DNA of 64,000 nt from Liolophura sinensis (taxonomy: Eukaryota > Mollusca > Polyplacophora > Chitonida > Chitonidae). Within the stretch, counting starts at the first letter, position 1; each line of letters starts with the position of its first letter. The notes beneath the pieces are model-generated. The model was not told the origin of the DNA. It saw only the letters and a list, made by a program, of their open reading frames with translations, and ran no database searches. The DNA lies in NCBI RefSeq assembly GCF_032854445.1, contig NC_088301.1:54115187-54179186 (forward strand), in the 5' to 3' direction. This document shows positions 1 through 13,400 of the stretch, in pieces. The position numbers were made by a program, and so were the translations under genes.

Positions 1-1184
1 AAAGAACAACAGTTTTAAAGACCAGTGACTGAAAGAATTACGTCTTAATTAATACAACTTGTATTCAAGATAACATTTAAAATCTGACCTGGTGAAAAAC
101 ACTATTTCATTTGATTGTACATGTAGCTGTGCAGGTATGCAGGTTTCAACTGCATGGGAAGTGTTTGTCATATTTCCTATGTACAGTGTAGCTTCGCTAT
201 AGTGAGAAATGGGATATAATGCGACCCAAAAATCTGTACTTTCGTGTAAGAAGGCTTAGATTTCGTATGACAATAGCTACATCTGCCCATGAACAAGTAT
301 TTTTCAGCGAGAAATATACATAAATAGTGACATCAATTATTTCATTTCCTACTATTAGCGCGTGACCCATGTGTTATTTGATATTTTAGGTTAAGATTAC
401 TTGAGTATAAGTAAAAGAAAGAAGGATTTTTCTGTGAATAATGAAAGAGGTTATAATTGGTTACAATTCCAATGCACATGTTGTTGTTGCAGCGTAACTT
501 CCACATGACCGTGGCTTAGACAGCAATGCAAAACATTTTGCTCGCTCACAAAAGAATTGATGTATGTACTCTGCATCTGCATGATGACGTATGTGAGTTG
601 AGTTGATATGAACTCGCCCAAACATTTGAGAATGGCTTCTTTCCTCTTTCTTTCATTTAATGCATTGATTTAGCATGACATACATTAAATGGTGAACTTG
701 AAGAAATCATGAACAATAAGACAGACTGTTGACCAGTATACTGGATCTCAAGGTCATTTCATTATACAGCTAGGTAGCCTATACCATGCTCAGGAACCTG
801 TCCCCAAAGCGGTGCGCTATCGTGAGGCTACACTTATAATAAATGTATTGAATCTCCCACAGAGGGTTGTCTCCTTGCCTACGACAAAGGCTAAATACCT
901 GTTTATTTACATGGAAGATATATAGTATGAATGTGACACTTTATTGGTGTAAAACAAGCAGTCTTCAAGGTGCATTAAACTGTTCAAATGGATACATGAG
1001 TATTGTCAATTGCTTACTGTCACCAAAGCCTTAAGAACAGTGAAAAAGTGAGCATGTATTGTCCAAGGCCAGGGTTGAACTCACATCTTATATGTCTCTG
1101 CGAATGAGAGACAAGCATCAACCTCTCCGTCTGCTCCTTAAAATAAAGCATTTATGGTATTGCTAATGGTAATCATGGCTTTAC
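1..1184 (-). other. HUWE1 intron, partial; includes a tRNA-like SINE remnant
   Basis: No coding similarity is seen. On the minus strand about 1035-1140 has a pol III B-box-like GAGTTCAACCC preceded by a tRNA-like stretch (GGAGAGGTTGATGC), suggesting a SINE head. About 770-835 may be a second, more decayed piece. Confidence 0.4.
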
Positions 1185-1404
1185 CTCTGTAGAATAACTG
1201 GGGGATTTGGGTGGCGTGCACCACTGGTGGTGAAGTTGACATGCAGGGTTTGGGTGCTTGGGTTAAATCGATATGTCCCTCTCGAGCGGCCACTGCGATG
1301 CACACGGGCAGCAATAGTGCTTAATACTGCATGTGGTTCACTCTGCCTCACCAGAAGAGGATGAGTGGAGGACACAGTACTTGGAGCAGGTGGTATTGCC
1401 GGCA
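1185..1404 (-). CDS. HUWE1: HUWE1 exon 55, last coding exon in window
   Basis: Codes about residues 2518-2590. It contains THPLLVRQ and, at its end, PNPPVILQR before a GTAAAG donor; human HUWE1 has THPLMVRH and PNPPLILQR at the same spacing. The middle is Arg/Ser-rich and less conserved. The next exon must lie left of position 1, since I see no matching coding stretch in 1-1184. Confidence 0.93.
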
Positions 1405-4400
1405 CTGAAAAAGAGGAAACAGACATGTTGATCAAAACAGCAGGAGTCCAGTAGTATAATCCTTTATCTTGAATTCTATGATGACCAAATAAGGGAAAAT
1501 GTCAAGAGATGCTATCCTTGTTGATTAAACGAAGACAATTCCCTGATAAATGAGTATTGCAGAGGGTTCACATGCATCAGCAAACATGGCACCACAATAC
1601 TATACTTTGCCTTTACCATGAAGATTTGACAGTTGAAGAAATTCAAGAAGAAAACATTTCCTATTCCATTCAGTGCTCTTCCAACATGTTCAAATATAAA
1701 TTAGAAAAGAACACTTATGCCAGGAAAACTAGCTAACTAGGGTGTCAATCACAGACAGGTATACATATACATAACGTGAGACAACAAGTTCACGGATAAT
1801 ATATTGTAATTCTTCAATCTTTTCTCATAACTGAAAAGTGTTCATAGAACCATTTTCTGTGCAGACTGATAAAACTACACTGTGAAACCTGAAAATGAGC
1901 CAACCCAACAAATGCAGTCTTGTCTTCAAAATCAAATTAAAAAGGTACATAAATCACAATGAGAGTGATTCTTGTGTGAGAAGAGGTTGAGGAAAGATGG
2001 TAAAAAAAAAGTTTACATACAAGCACCATCATTGTTTCCATTTTCTGCATCAACTGAGGCTGGTAGTTGGTAAGCACGAACAGGGGCATCAAAGACAATG
2101 GGCTGACCAACAGCTAAAAGAGGAATAAACAAACAAGTACGCATGGTGAAGTCATTCTTCATTTAGCTCTGAGGGAACCTTTTTTTTTATAAAAATATTT
2201 ATGTAGTCACCCAACTATGAGAACACCAAATGAGACGGCCTTTTGAACATCCTCAGATCGAAGTCCGGAGTCACCATTTTTGAATGCTCTCCAAAAGAAT
2301 ATCAAAAGTATTGGGCACGACAGAACTGTCATTTCACAAGGTTCATAGCTGATCTTTATCAAGCAATTGTGTGACAATAATGAAAGAAGGGAGATCATTC
2401 CGACTTCCGTATTAAACCAGAAATACAATTGTTAAGAAGTAACAACAAAAACACAAAAGACTAATCTTGCCATGTACCACAAGGGACAATCATTTCAGAA
2501 TAAAATTTTTTTATCTTCAACATACTTGGTGGGAAAACATCTTCAATGTGTAAGAAGAAATCATCATCATAGCCTGTGGCAAGGTTGTCCACATTTATTC
2601 CTGCATACTCTTCATCATCTGCTTCCATATCAGATCCCTAAAAACAGTGTAATGATGTCAAAATAAGCTCAACGTTGTATCAAGCAATGTACTTTTTTGT
2701 GCGTTATCATACATCTTTTCTGTCTCCTTCCTTAATAAATTTCATCTAGATAAAACTGTTGAATAGCATCGACCAGAACGCTTATGATCAAAATCATCAT
2801 GTAAATGGCCACAATGCCCACACCCACCACATCTTCCTCGCACTCTTCTTCATCATCATCATCATCGTCATCATCATGGTCTTCATCATTACAGTCATGA
2901 TCCCCATCATTATCATCATCATCTGAGCCACTCGCGCCAGAGTCATCGTCATCATGCAAATCTACAATTCAAGAAAACAAACATAAAATATATATATTGC
3001 TCGTATATCGACATTCATTCATTCATTGGTTAGAAGTGAATTGTCAGTGAATACCAAACTGTAACTGAAAATCTACAAAGAATTAGAAGTATCAAAATTC
3101 AGCAAATTAAATTTATTTATTTAATTATTGTTAACTATCATACTCAAAAAATTTTCACTTACACAATTGCAGTCAGGCTTTCATGGGTGTAGGAAAACAG
3201 GGTGACCAGAGTAATTTATATTATGGTTTTATCCCGTTTAGATTTGATTGGAATGTAAAATAAATCTTTTTTGACTTGTAGCATCCGACAATGAAATATC
3301 AAAATATATGAACAATAGCTATGTCTAATATGTAAAATATCTTGAAAGAAATCCTGACATTTTACCAATATATAATTAAAATAAATCAACTTGTGATCGC
3401 ACCTGTAATTTCCTGTGTAATCATCTGTGAGTCATGCTGGTCGATATCTCCTTCAACTTCCACAGCAATTATAACATCTGTATCATTGCCGCTCTCTAAC
3501 ACATGATTGGATTCTTCACCTGTAAAGGTGTTCACACATTCAATATTTGCTCTTGGACAACTGACACAAACTACATGTGTATGAGTAATGTTCTGAGTTG
3601 GCACTATGAAAGCCTGCAGGTTAATGTAAAAAGGACCTATGTAATTCCAATGATAACACTACATTAAGTAAGCAAAACTTTCAAACTTGCAAAAAGTAAA
3701 TCTGAACAGAAAAATTTTTCATGTACATGTAGCACAAAAAGCAATCAAAATCAGAGGAATTATTAAGTAAGCCTGAACACAAAATTTTACCAAATTCAGA
3801 CAATATTTGAAGCAGTAATTCCACAGGAACCCACAGCAAATCAGAATACAAGAAATCACGAACTATGCAAAACATATGCAAAGATCCAGCTGATTTCAAA
3901 CTTAATCTGAGATTACACAGTGAACCTGCAAGCAAAAGTTAAAAAATAATAATTATAGCTCTTAGGTTTCATATTTGATTGTAATGTGTGAGTTTCAAAA
4001 TTCTCCTTCAGGCAGTTTTAAAATGTAAGCAAACATGACGCACAGACCCACTGAAACAATGACTGCTACATACAAGGCCTTACATTTCAAAACAGTCAAC
4101 TAAGCAGTAAGGAAAAATCGTCACATTTCATATGGGACAAAGTGCTTTGTCTTGCCTGTTTCCATTATGATGTCTCCAAGGACTTGGTTTTCAGAATCTT
4201 CATTGGTATCACGATCCAAAAGCTGATCGATCACATCCTCCAGCTCTGTCTCATCCTATGAAAACACATTTAAGGTTTTATATCAGAACTCAATCTATTA
4301 AAGTATACATGCTTTCAAGTTGCAAACTTCAAATGCATACTTGCACTAAGTACGAGATTTAAGTTGTTTTATGCAGTCACTCAACCACCATATTTCACAT

Positions 4401-7400
4401 AAAGTTAAACATGCTGAGTGAATTGGCATACAACAACTTTTCCACAACCAGCCATCCTTAGTATTTCTCATCAAACAGGTTCTACTGTTTAGGTCACACT
4501 GAGGCACCCACATACTTGCTGTGCCTTTGGTGTCAGGATTTTGATTTTGTACACTCTAATCAAGGACAAACTCACCCTTGTCATGGAGTCCATCTCTGGC
4601 TCAATGGTTTCAGCAGGTTCTGTTTCATCTAGATCTTGGTGGCCCTCCACCTGCTCAGTGACATCTTCAATCGTGATTTCTCCTTGGCCATTTTCTATCA
4701 TTGTCTCCTCACCTGGGTCTTCTGCACAGACACAGGCAATATTAGATAAATATCGGTTTCTTACTATTCAGGAAAAACCATTCATGGGTTATACTTCAGT
4801 ACACACAGTTTAAATCAAAGAGTAATTAACTTGGCATATCAGTTCTCCAAGGTTAAACCCATCACTGTGCCATTACACTAGGGCTAGTAGTGAAGGATCA
4901 TCATGTATGCCTTTTCTAAGAGAGAATGTGTACAACCATATTTCCCATACATTTACAAGTATGTATACAGTCCAAGTTATAGGTTGATTTCCCCTGCATA
5001 ACAAGCTTTACAGGAACAATGACAGTAGATCCCCTCCACTTTGGAAATTTTTCTTTCTTTCTATTTTTTCTTTTTGAATCTCTATTTTCCTACATCTCTG
5101 CTCACTTAAAGATAAATTTTGTTGAAGTATTATACAGCCTTTTTCTTTTTGGGGTGGGGGTGGGGGGGTGTAAAAGTAGCCATATCTAACCTGAGGGAGG
5201 ATTGTTGGCAGCTCCTTCTGATCCCAATGCCTGGTTAGACAGAACATCTATTAAGCCTTTTGCTTTTGACTTCATGGAGATGTTTTGTGGCTGGTTGACA
5301 ATGCGAGACAAGTTTTCGAGGGGTTTCAGAGCTGCGTTGACAGTATTGGCCATGTATGGACTTGACAAATCAAGGCTGTGAGGTACACGTGCAAGATCAT
5401 TCACAAGACCCCGTTTCAGCAACATCTTTACAATGCTGTTCATCAGACTCTGTTGTCCTTTGAAAACCTGGTTGGGAATCTGACCTGGACTTGGGCATGA
5501 CTCAATCATCACAGTTATTATGCCAAAATAAGCTTGCAGTTTGGAGTGCTTTTCTATGCTCTCAGGCATCGCAAGAGCCCTCTGTAAGGCAGCCTTCACC
5601 TCACTAACCAGGGTAGTTTGTGCCTCTGGGCTGTGGTTACAGGAGGCGATACTGGCGATTAATACACGAGACAGGGCAGGACAATCCCTATCTCCTGATG
5701 TCTGGCACTGAGGCAGCAAGCTGTCCAAGATGTAGGCCAATACATTACAGTCCTGATAAAAAAACAAACAAACAGAATGGGTACACAAACCACTGACGTA
5801 AAATCAGCTGTTTGATAGAGTCATACTGCTTACATGGATCTCATGCACAGAAGCTGTGATTAATGTATGAGCTTACCACTGGGAGATACAGACAAGATGG
5901 TTCTTGACAGTCAGCAGTGAAATTTGCCCAAGTGAACTTACCTCTGCTATCAGCTCACTCTGGTCACTATGGTATGTGTGTTGGGTGATAAGTTTAGCAC
6001 AGTTGCTGTAGGACTTCACAATTTCAGATAATAATCTCAAAATACTGGACTTGGGTAACAAAGGCTTCAGTTTTCTCAATTCTTCAGCCGTTTTCCCATC
6101 CTTGACCTTTTTATCCTCGGACTTTGATGCAGCAATATCTGAGGTATCTGCAGTTTCTGCAGTCTAAAACCAAACCAAGCATATGAAATGTAAGATGACA
6201 TTGTTAAGTAAGATGACAACATTCTGAAGAATTTATAACTTACATAAACAAGATTTTTATGATTATTCCATTTCATTTATCTCCAATAGCATGATTTAGC
6301 TTACAAGTTAAATTTGGCATTGAAAACTCATTATTTTCTGAAGCACGTCTGCCCTGATAGACAAACTGGGCAAGGTACCTCTTCCTCTGTTTCCTCCCCT
6401 TCGTTGGTTTGCCGAACAATCTGCTGCTGGTCACTGATCTCACGATTCACTTCATTCACCACTTCCTGGATAGCTTCTGCCAGTGTCTGAGCAGGCCGGA
6501 CTTCTACACTACTGGGGTTGGCTATAATAGACAACACATGTACATTAAAATTTTATGACACAAGAAAGTTTTTCAATCACTCAAATGTAACATCTGTTCA
6601 GCCTTGAAGGCCCAAGCTGCATTCATACATTTAGATTTGCTGCATGCACAAATTTCACTAGTCAAACAAAAATAGGAGAAACATATAGGATGCTATTCAC
6701 ACTGTGCAATTTTTTAAATTATTGAATGTCGATCTAGTTTAACAGCAGCGGACACTGTAAGTTCAGTGTTTTACATTAACTTTACCATCATCAGGTGTAT
6801 GGATGTGTTTGGCCACCAAGGCATCTAGTAGATCACAGAGTACTTCTTTCACAAGAGGGTCCATTGTGGTTGGAGCTGGCTGTTTTGGACCTATTGAGTT
6901 CAGGATTTGGGCGCTGTTCGGACCAGCATATCGGAATTCCTCTCCTAAAAATCCAACCAACCATGAATGTCTCATTGCACTATATATGATAGCCATATTA
7001 TATTTGGTATTTAAGAAATAATATTAAGTCAAATAGAAGATTTCAATGTAAATCTATGAGAAATTATGTTTTCTGTAAGCTGATCAAGTTATTTCACACA
7101 ATTTTCCATCGTAAAATATTTCTTATCAGCATTGGTATAGTGAAAACTGCAAATTGCAATATTTTTCCAATATAACTAAAACTAAAAATGACCAACTAAA
7201 TGTAGGCTATGCTTTAAAGTTTCTGTCAGCTCAGGTAGTATTTTCATAGCTTGGGGACCTAGTGTACCTCTTTTGGAAGCAGGTAACATGGATATCCTTA
7301 AAGTGTCATTTGCAACATCACAGAAAAGTTCACTGTTACGACAGGCAGCTGGGCCCAAAACCCTCAATACATAGTGTAGCTCCTGGGATCCGGGACTGCC

Positions 7401-10400
7401 CTGAGTAACACCAGTCACACTTGATCCAGGCCCTGAGGTGGCAGTTTTCATCACCTTAAACAAACCAAAAGCCATAGTTCAAAGGTCAGAGGTCAACATA
7501 CAAGGCTTCTCTGTAAGAATCAGCCATATGAACACGAGTGCAACTGCATGATACAAATTATCAATCAATGTATATTAACCAGCAAAAACTGAAAAAGTAT
7601 GCCCTTTACTAGAGGTTCCTACTGGGTCATCAGACCTGAGAATAGATCAACATCTTGTTTCAGACATATGCTTGTCTATCTCATTCATCACTGATCCCAT
7701 AAAATATACATTGACAAGAATCACAAGCATCAACCAAATAGGCAAAATCTGATCCCTTCTTACCTTCCACATACAATGCCGTAAGGTTGACTGTTCCTCC
7801 AGCACATGCCTGAAGATGAGTGTGATCATGGAGGTGACCCCCTGGAATGCTGATGCCTGTGTTAAGTTCAACAGCAGCCTGGGACCTCCAAGTTGAGCAA
7901 AAAGAAGGGCATGCTTGTGATCTCTGGTAAGTCTTAGTGTGAGACGCAGGGACGCATGGAGTGTGTCTGGATCCACAGGGATACCTATCAGACTGACTAC
8001 AGACCTGAAGTAGGGAAAACATCTCATAAAAATTGAATTTATTTAGGTTACCTAACAAGTATGAACTCTTGACACAAGTTTTTAGACATAAACCAAGAGG
8101 TTTCCCAGTACACAGAATGTATAGCTCCAAATGATCAGACAGGCACCAAAAAGAAAATGTGTGTCAGGGCTCGAAATAAGCGCTGCTCCGGCAGTTTGAG
8201 GCCAGTGGATTTTCTGTCGGACCAGTTGAGTTTGCAAAGCAATGGTCCAACGGGCCAGTAGAAAATACAAAAACTTTCAGTGATAAGTCTTTGTCTTATT
8301 TACAAATCGGGACATTTTATTTTTTGTACATCGGCGGCATAAATGTCATTCATACATCGAGTGCGGCTTGCTGAAAAACAGCAGTTGCCATCATCTGGGG
8401 TTCTGTTCCACACTGGTTGCAGTTTGGTAGACGGAAACACCAGGGAGGTATATGACATCATTATGAAAAGTGAGTGAGTGAGTGCTTGGGGTTTAACGTC
8501 GTACTCAACAATTTTTCAGTATTGACGACGAAGGAATCATTAGGGTGCATGTACGTGTAATGTGCCTCCTTGTTGCAGGACGGATTTCCACCGCTCTTTT
8601 ATTTAGTGCTGCTTCACTGAGACAACTTCCCGAAGGCAAGTAAGCCGCCCGCCCGAGCCATTATACTGATACAGGTCAACCAGTCGTTGCACTATCCCCT
8701 TCATGCTGAACGCCTTAAAATCTTAGGTGTGACTCGATCAAGGATTGATCCTGGATCTACCGGTCCCAAAGCGGACGCTCTACCAACTGTGCTATCCGGG
8801 CCGGTATTATGAAAAGAAAGTTTGAAGCGCGGAAACCCTTGAGCGATGTATCGCATCGGAAAGGTGATCTTGACTGGAAGGCAAGTACATCGATAAAAAA
8901 ACAAAGCCTTTCTCATTGTATGTATACCGTATCATGATATGTAACACACACCCAGTGCAAATTATCGATTTGTATGTCTCTAACCGCGGCAATAAATGTA
9001 AAGGCAAACAACAACGTCGAAATGTGGCGATAATTAGACAGAGCTAAGACTCGTTAAAAGAAAGCAAGATTAACTGATTATAAATTAAGTAGACTAATGT
9101 AGCACAAATGCCGTGTGTAGTGACTGTGCATATTTAGCGTGAAAATAAAGGCATCCATTAAGTGACACTTCATGACTATCCTACCAGTCACCATAGGGTT
9201 ATCCAATTAAACCTGAATGACCAGCAGCTCACTGTGTGCTGTCATAATTGAAGTATTGTGCATAGAGTTACTGATAATACATTAGCACTTGTTATGGATT
9301 TCGTGTTGTTTTAATTAATTTTTAGTTTGATTAATTTCTTATCAGTAAAAGTTAGGCCTATATGCATCAAACATGTCACTTTCAGGTTTGTAAATGTGCT
9401 GCTGCAAGTGCATTATACATGCCAAAGATGAAACTTAAGCTGAAATACAGTACTTAATTTGTAAATGCAAAATTAGGAATGGTTTTGTTTCAAGCAAGAC
9501 CTACTGTACACCCAATGATTTGTTTCCAAATAATGAGCCGTTTTATTAAAGTGCTTGTTACGGCGGTATCAAGCATGCCCTTTTCATTTCGTCAGGACCA
9601 GTAGAACTTTGAGAATACTGTTCCTGCTGGCAAGTTAGACTTTCTGCTTAAATTCTAGCCCTGTATGTATAATCAATGTTCAGGTTAATTAACTTGAAAA
9701 GAAATGTGGAGATAAATGTTGCAGCACAGATTTCTTGACAGACAAATTAGGAAGGAAGGTCTTACCTAATAATACTGGCAGTGTGATCACTGGTCAGCCC
9801 AGCAACAACTTTACGTTCTTTTTTCTGACTGGTCACAGAAGAATCTGTTTCCATTTTTGTTTCTGAAAAAGGAATCAGTTATAAACAATAGAGATCTGTT
9901 CCTAAGTGTCTGTCATATAAACAGCAGCTGTTTTTCTAGTTAATGCAAGAAACAATGCGATGATAGAGTTACATGCTGAATCACTTAGCATTTCTTTTTT
10001 TCACTGGTACAAATAGTCTATCACATGGCCAAGTTAGTCCTATAATTATGTGAAACATAAGTTCAATCTACAGAAATTAATACTTCTTTACATCCTGACA
10101 GTTTACCTGTACGAGTGGAGTCCTCTTCTGGTTTGGCAGCTTTAGCATCTGCTTTAGCCTGGTCCTCTTTGGCTTTTTCAGCTTCCATGTCCTCCTTGCT
10201 TGGAAGGGTCAACATAATGGGACGTCTATTTCCTGTCTCCTCATTTATCTTTTAGAAATACAAATTAACAATGGCATTATCATGTGGTCAATAGAGGAAA
10301 AAGCAGTTTATAATTTAACTGGAAAGCCACTTCTCATATGCCCCTTTAATGCTGTGTGCAATGATTTTTCACGAATATAACCTACGACAGTAATAAACCA

Positions 10401-13400
10401 TAGTAGCACACTTTTCAAGAGAAAACAAACTCTAAAAGAACCTAAAGCATCAAGAGTTGTTGACAAGTTATTTAAAGAAAATGCTGTTTACAGTTTAAGT
10501 GAATATTTCATTATTGTAACATCAGCAAATCAGACATGTTTCACAACAGCATATTGGTCTCAGATATATGCTTGTCATTTTTGTCATCATTTTTGTTATC
10601 ATTTTTTCATATTAACTCATTCCTTACGAGCGCTTTATGAATAAGACATTTGAGAGGATTACGATTCGGATATTCCGTTTCAGATGTTACCAGTGACATA
10701 GAAGAGTCTTCTGACAAAGAGGAATTAACTTTAGGTCAATTACGCTCCAGAATTAACAAGACCCGAACCTAAACTATCGGAAACTGTACAGGTAACAACA
10801 ACAACACGATCTATGGAAACGCAATTTAACTCAAATCGAGAGATACACTGTTCTAATAAAGTGATTAATTTTATGTTTACACGCTTCAAAGAGCAAAAAT
10901 ACCAACTGCCACCGAATATCTGATGGTGAAATTATTCCAAAATCATAAAACAAAAACTTCAAATATTTTAGTGCAAAATTGTATTTCTGCTGTGGCCTTC
11001 TGGGGACCAAGCGGTGATCAGGGTTGCAGTAGCGAGGGCTGTATGACGTTGTGGTAGCTAATGAGTTTAGGAAAAATCCTTACCAGGCCCGATTTTTCTC
11101 ATTCACTAAATGGTATACTGATAATCTGCTACCTTTAAGCAGTCTATGTGAAAGATATATATCCACCTTTGCTGGACCTAAAGGAAACCGCAGACTCTCC
11201 AGATGGTACATCTTATATGGATCATAATATGTGTATTTAAAGACCAAAATGGTTTTCCTCTCTCTCCTACCATAGGACAAGAGGGATAGTTTCAATTTTG
11301 ACAGAGTAAATTATCCTTACTTGGACAGCAATGTGCCGAAGGGTCCTTCAGATGGCGTGAGCACATCTCGCCTTGTAGCATTTGTTAGATCCTGTGTGTT
11401 ATGTGATGATTTGAATCAACGTCACAAGTTATTAATGCAAATACTTCTGTGTCAAGGTTATTCCATCAAACACCTTCACTCTAAGTTTCTTAAGTTTTAC
11501 AATGAGTATAATTCTCTTGTTAGTAAATATGGAAAAGAGCGTCCAGAATCTCAAGCACTCTGCTTCATGATTGTGTCTAATTCCACTTAACTCGGGGTTT
11601 GGGGATGTATATTCATCGTAATGAATTATATCACCACGTTGGACATATGAACAATTGCTATCAAAGGGCAACTGAGATACACATTTTGTTATCGACAGCT
11701 TATATTCTAGCATTTGAATACTGATTTCGCTTATCCGCCTAGAACATATCTTGAGTCTTTCCAACATCATTGAAAGCCCTTGGCTGCTTCTCTTTGCATA
11801 ATTCTGTCCTATTTTCGAACTTTATATTTACTTTCTTAGTTCTTTTGTGGTTGGTGTTATGTCGTTTTGGGAACTGACCTTGTGAATATTGAGACCCAGA
11901 AAGTCCTTACTGGTTGACGGCGTGTATACGAATGTCTGTTTCAACGCATAGATCAAAATTTTGGTAGGAAGCAATTTGAATTAAGAGACAGGTGAAATAC
12001 CAACAGACTAATACGACACAATTCTGAAGGTCGAATAAAACATAAAAAAAAAAAAATCGTGTCTGGACGATACGTTGCACGTATACTCTCAGTGTACATA
12101 TAACATAGGTCTAAGTATGTAGATATATAGATTGACAAGTGGGGGGTGAGAGGTGGTCATAGGGAGGGGGATGATTCTCCCTCCCTTGCTCCATACGACA
12201 CTGTTTATGCTCACACTATATTGCTTGACATAGAATGGGACAAGAAGGACAGTGTTTCGTTTTTATGTTGTTTAGGTTGTTTTAATGACTCTTAACCTGA
12301 TACAAACAGTGTAACTTAGTGATTTAATGCCATTCAAAATGTTCAGGCACATTCTGCAGGTATTGTCTCTTCTCAAGTCTAAGGTAAAGTAGTTTCAACA
12401 TTCAGTGCCATATTTGCTAATTAACAAAATTTTCTCAGCAATTAAAAAAAGGAATCGCGTACTTTCACGTTCTTATCATGAAACAGATTTTTTTAATGCT
12501 GTGTGCAATGATCTTTCAAGAATATAACCTACGAGAGCAATAATCCATTGTAGCACACTTTTCAAGAGAAAACAAATTCTAAAAGAACCTAAAGCATCAA
12601 AGAGTTGTTGACAAGTTATTTAAAGAAAATGCTGTTTACAGTTTAGGTGAATATTTCATTATTATAAAATCAGCATATCAGACATGTTTCACAACAGCAT
12701 ATTGGTCTCAGATATATGCTTGTCATATTTGTCATCATTTTTTTATTCCAAGAGGAAAAAAAACATTAGTTGAAAATAGAAACCAACACACTAACCTGTA
12801 CCATTGTACTGAAGTTGACTGTGTACCGTCGTCTTCCAGCAGAAAATCTGGAAACAAAGAATATCTTGGTGTCACTGCTACCAACATTTTGTTTTCTACA
12901 TTATGTAGTATCGCTTGCAGTATTCAAATTTCAGTCTAAATCGTGTAACACTCTAATGGAAAATCAAATATTTGTTAGACATGTTCTTGTCAGCAGATCA
13001 TCATACAATCCACAAAGGCTTAAAAAGATGCAATATTTACAATTTTACAAAACTGCTATTAAATACACTGAAATCAATGCTCACACAACAAGTATAATTA
13101 TTAATGGTCAAAATGCATTTTACCATTCATTTGTCTGATTCTCCAAATATACATCAAAGGCTGAGGTCAAACAAAAGCAGTCAAATCATAATGGTATTCA
13201 TAAGTATACAAATTCCAAAATTTAATTACCACTTCATGGAAGAAATACCAGTACTATTCTTTTCTCATATAAACAGTGATTTTCTTTCCTCAGGTTTCTA
13301 ATGTTGCATATAACAGAATTTAGCACAATAGGTAGGTAAGGGAGAGGAAAAAAAGAAGGCTTCATCACAAAGAAAGTTGTGGGTTATGGGTTTGGCTTTC

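Noticed and set aside
10345-12742. Intact LTR retrotransposon
   Set aside because: The would-be LTR B runs on into native exon 40 flank (shown by copy C), and no gag, protease, integrase or primer-binding site is visible.
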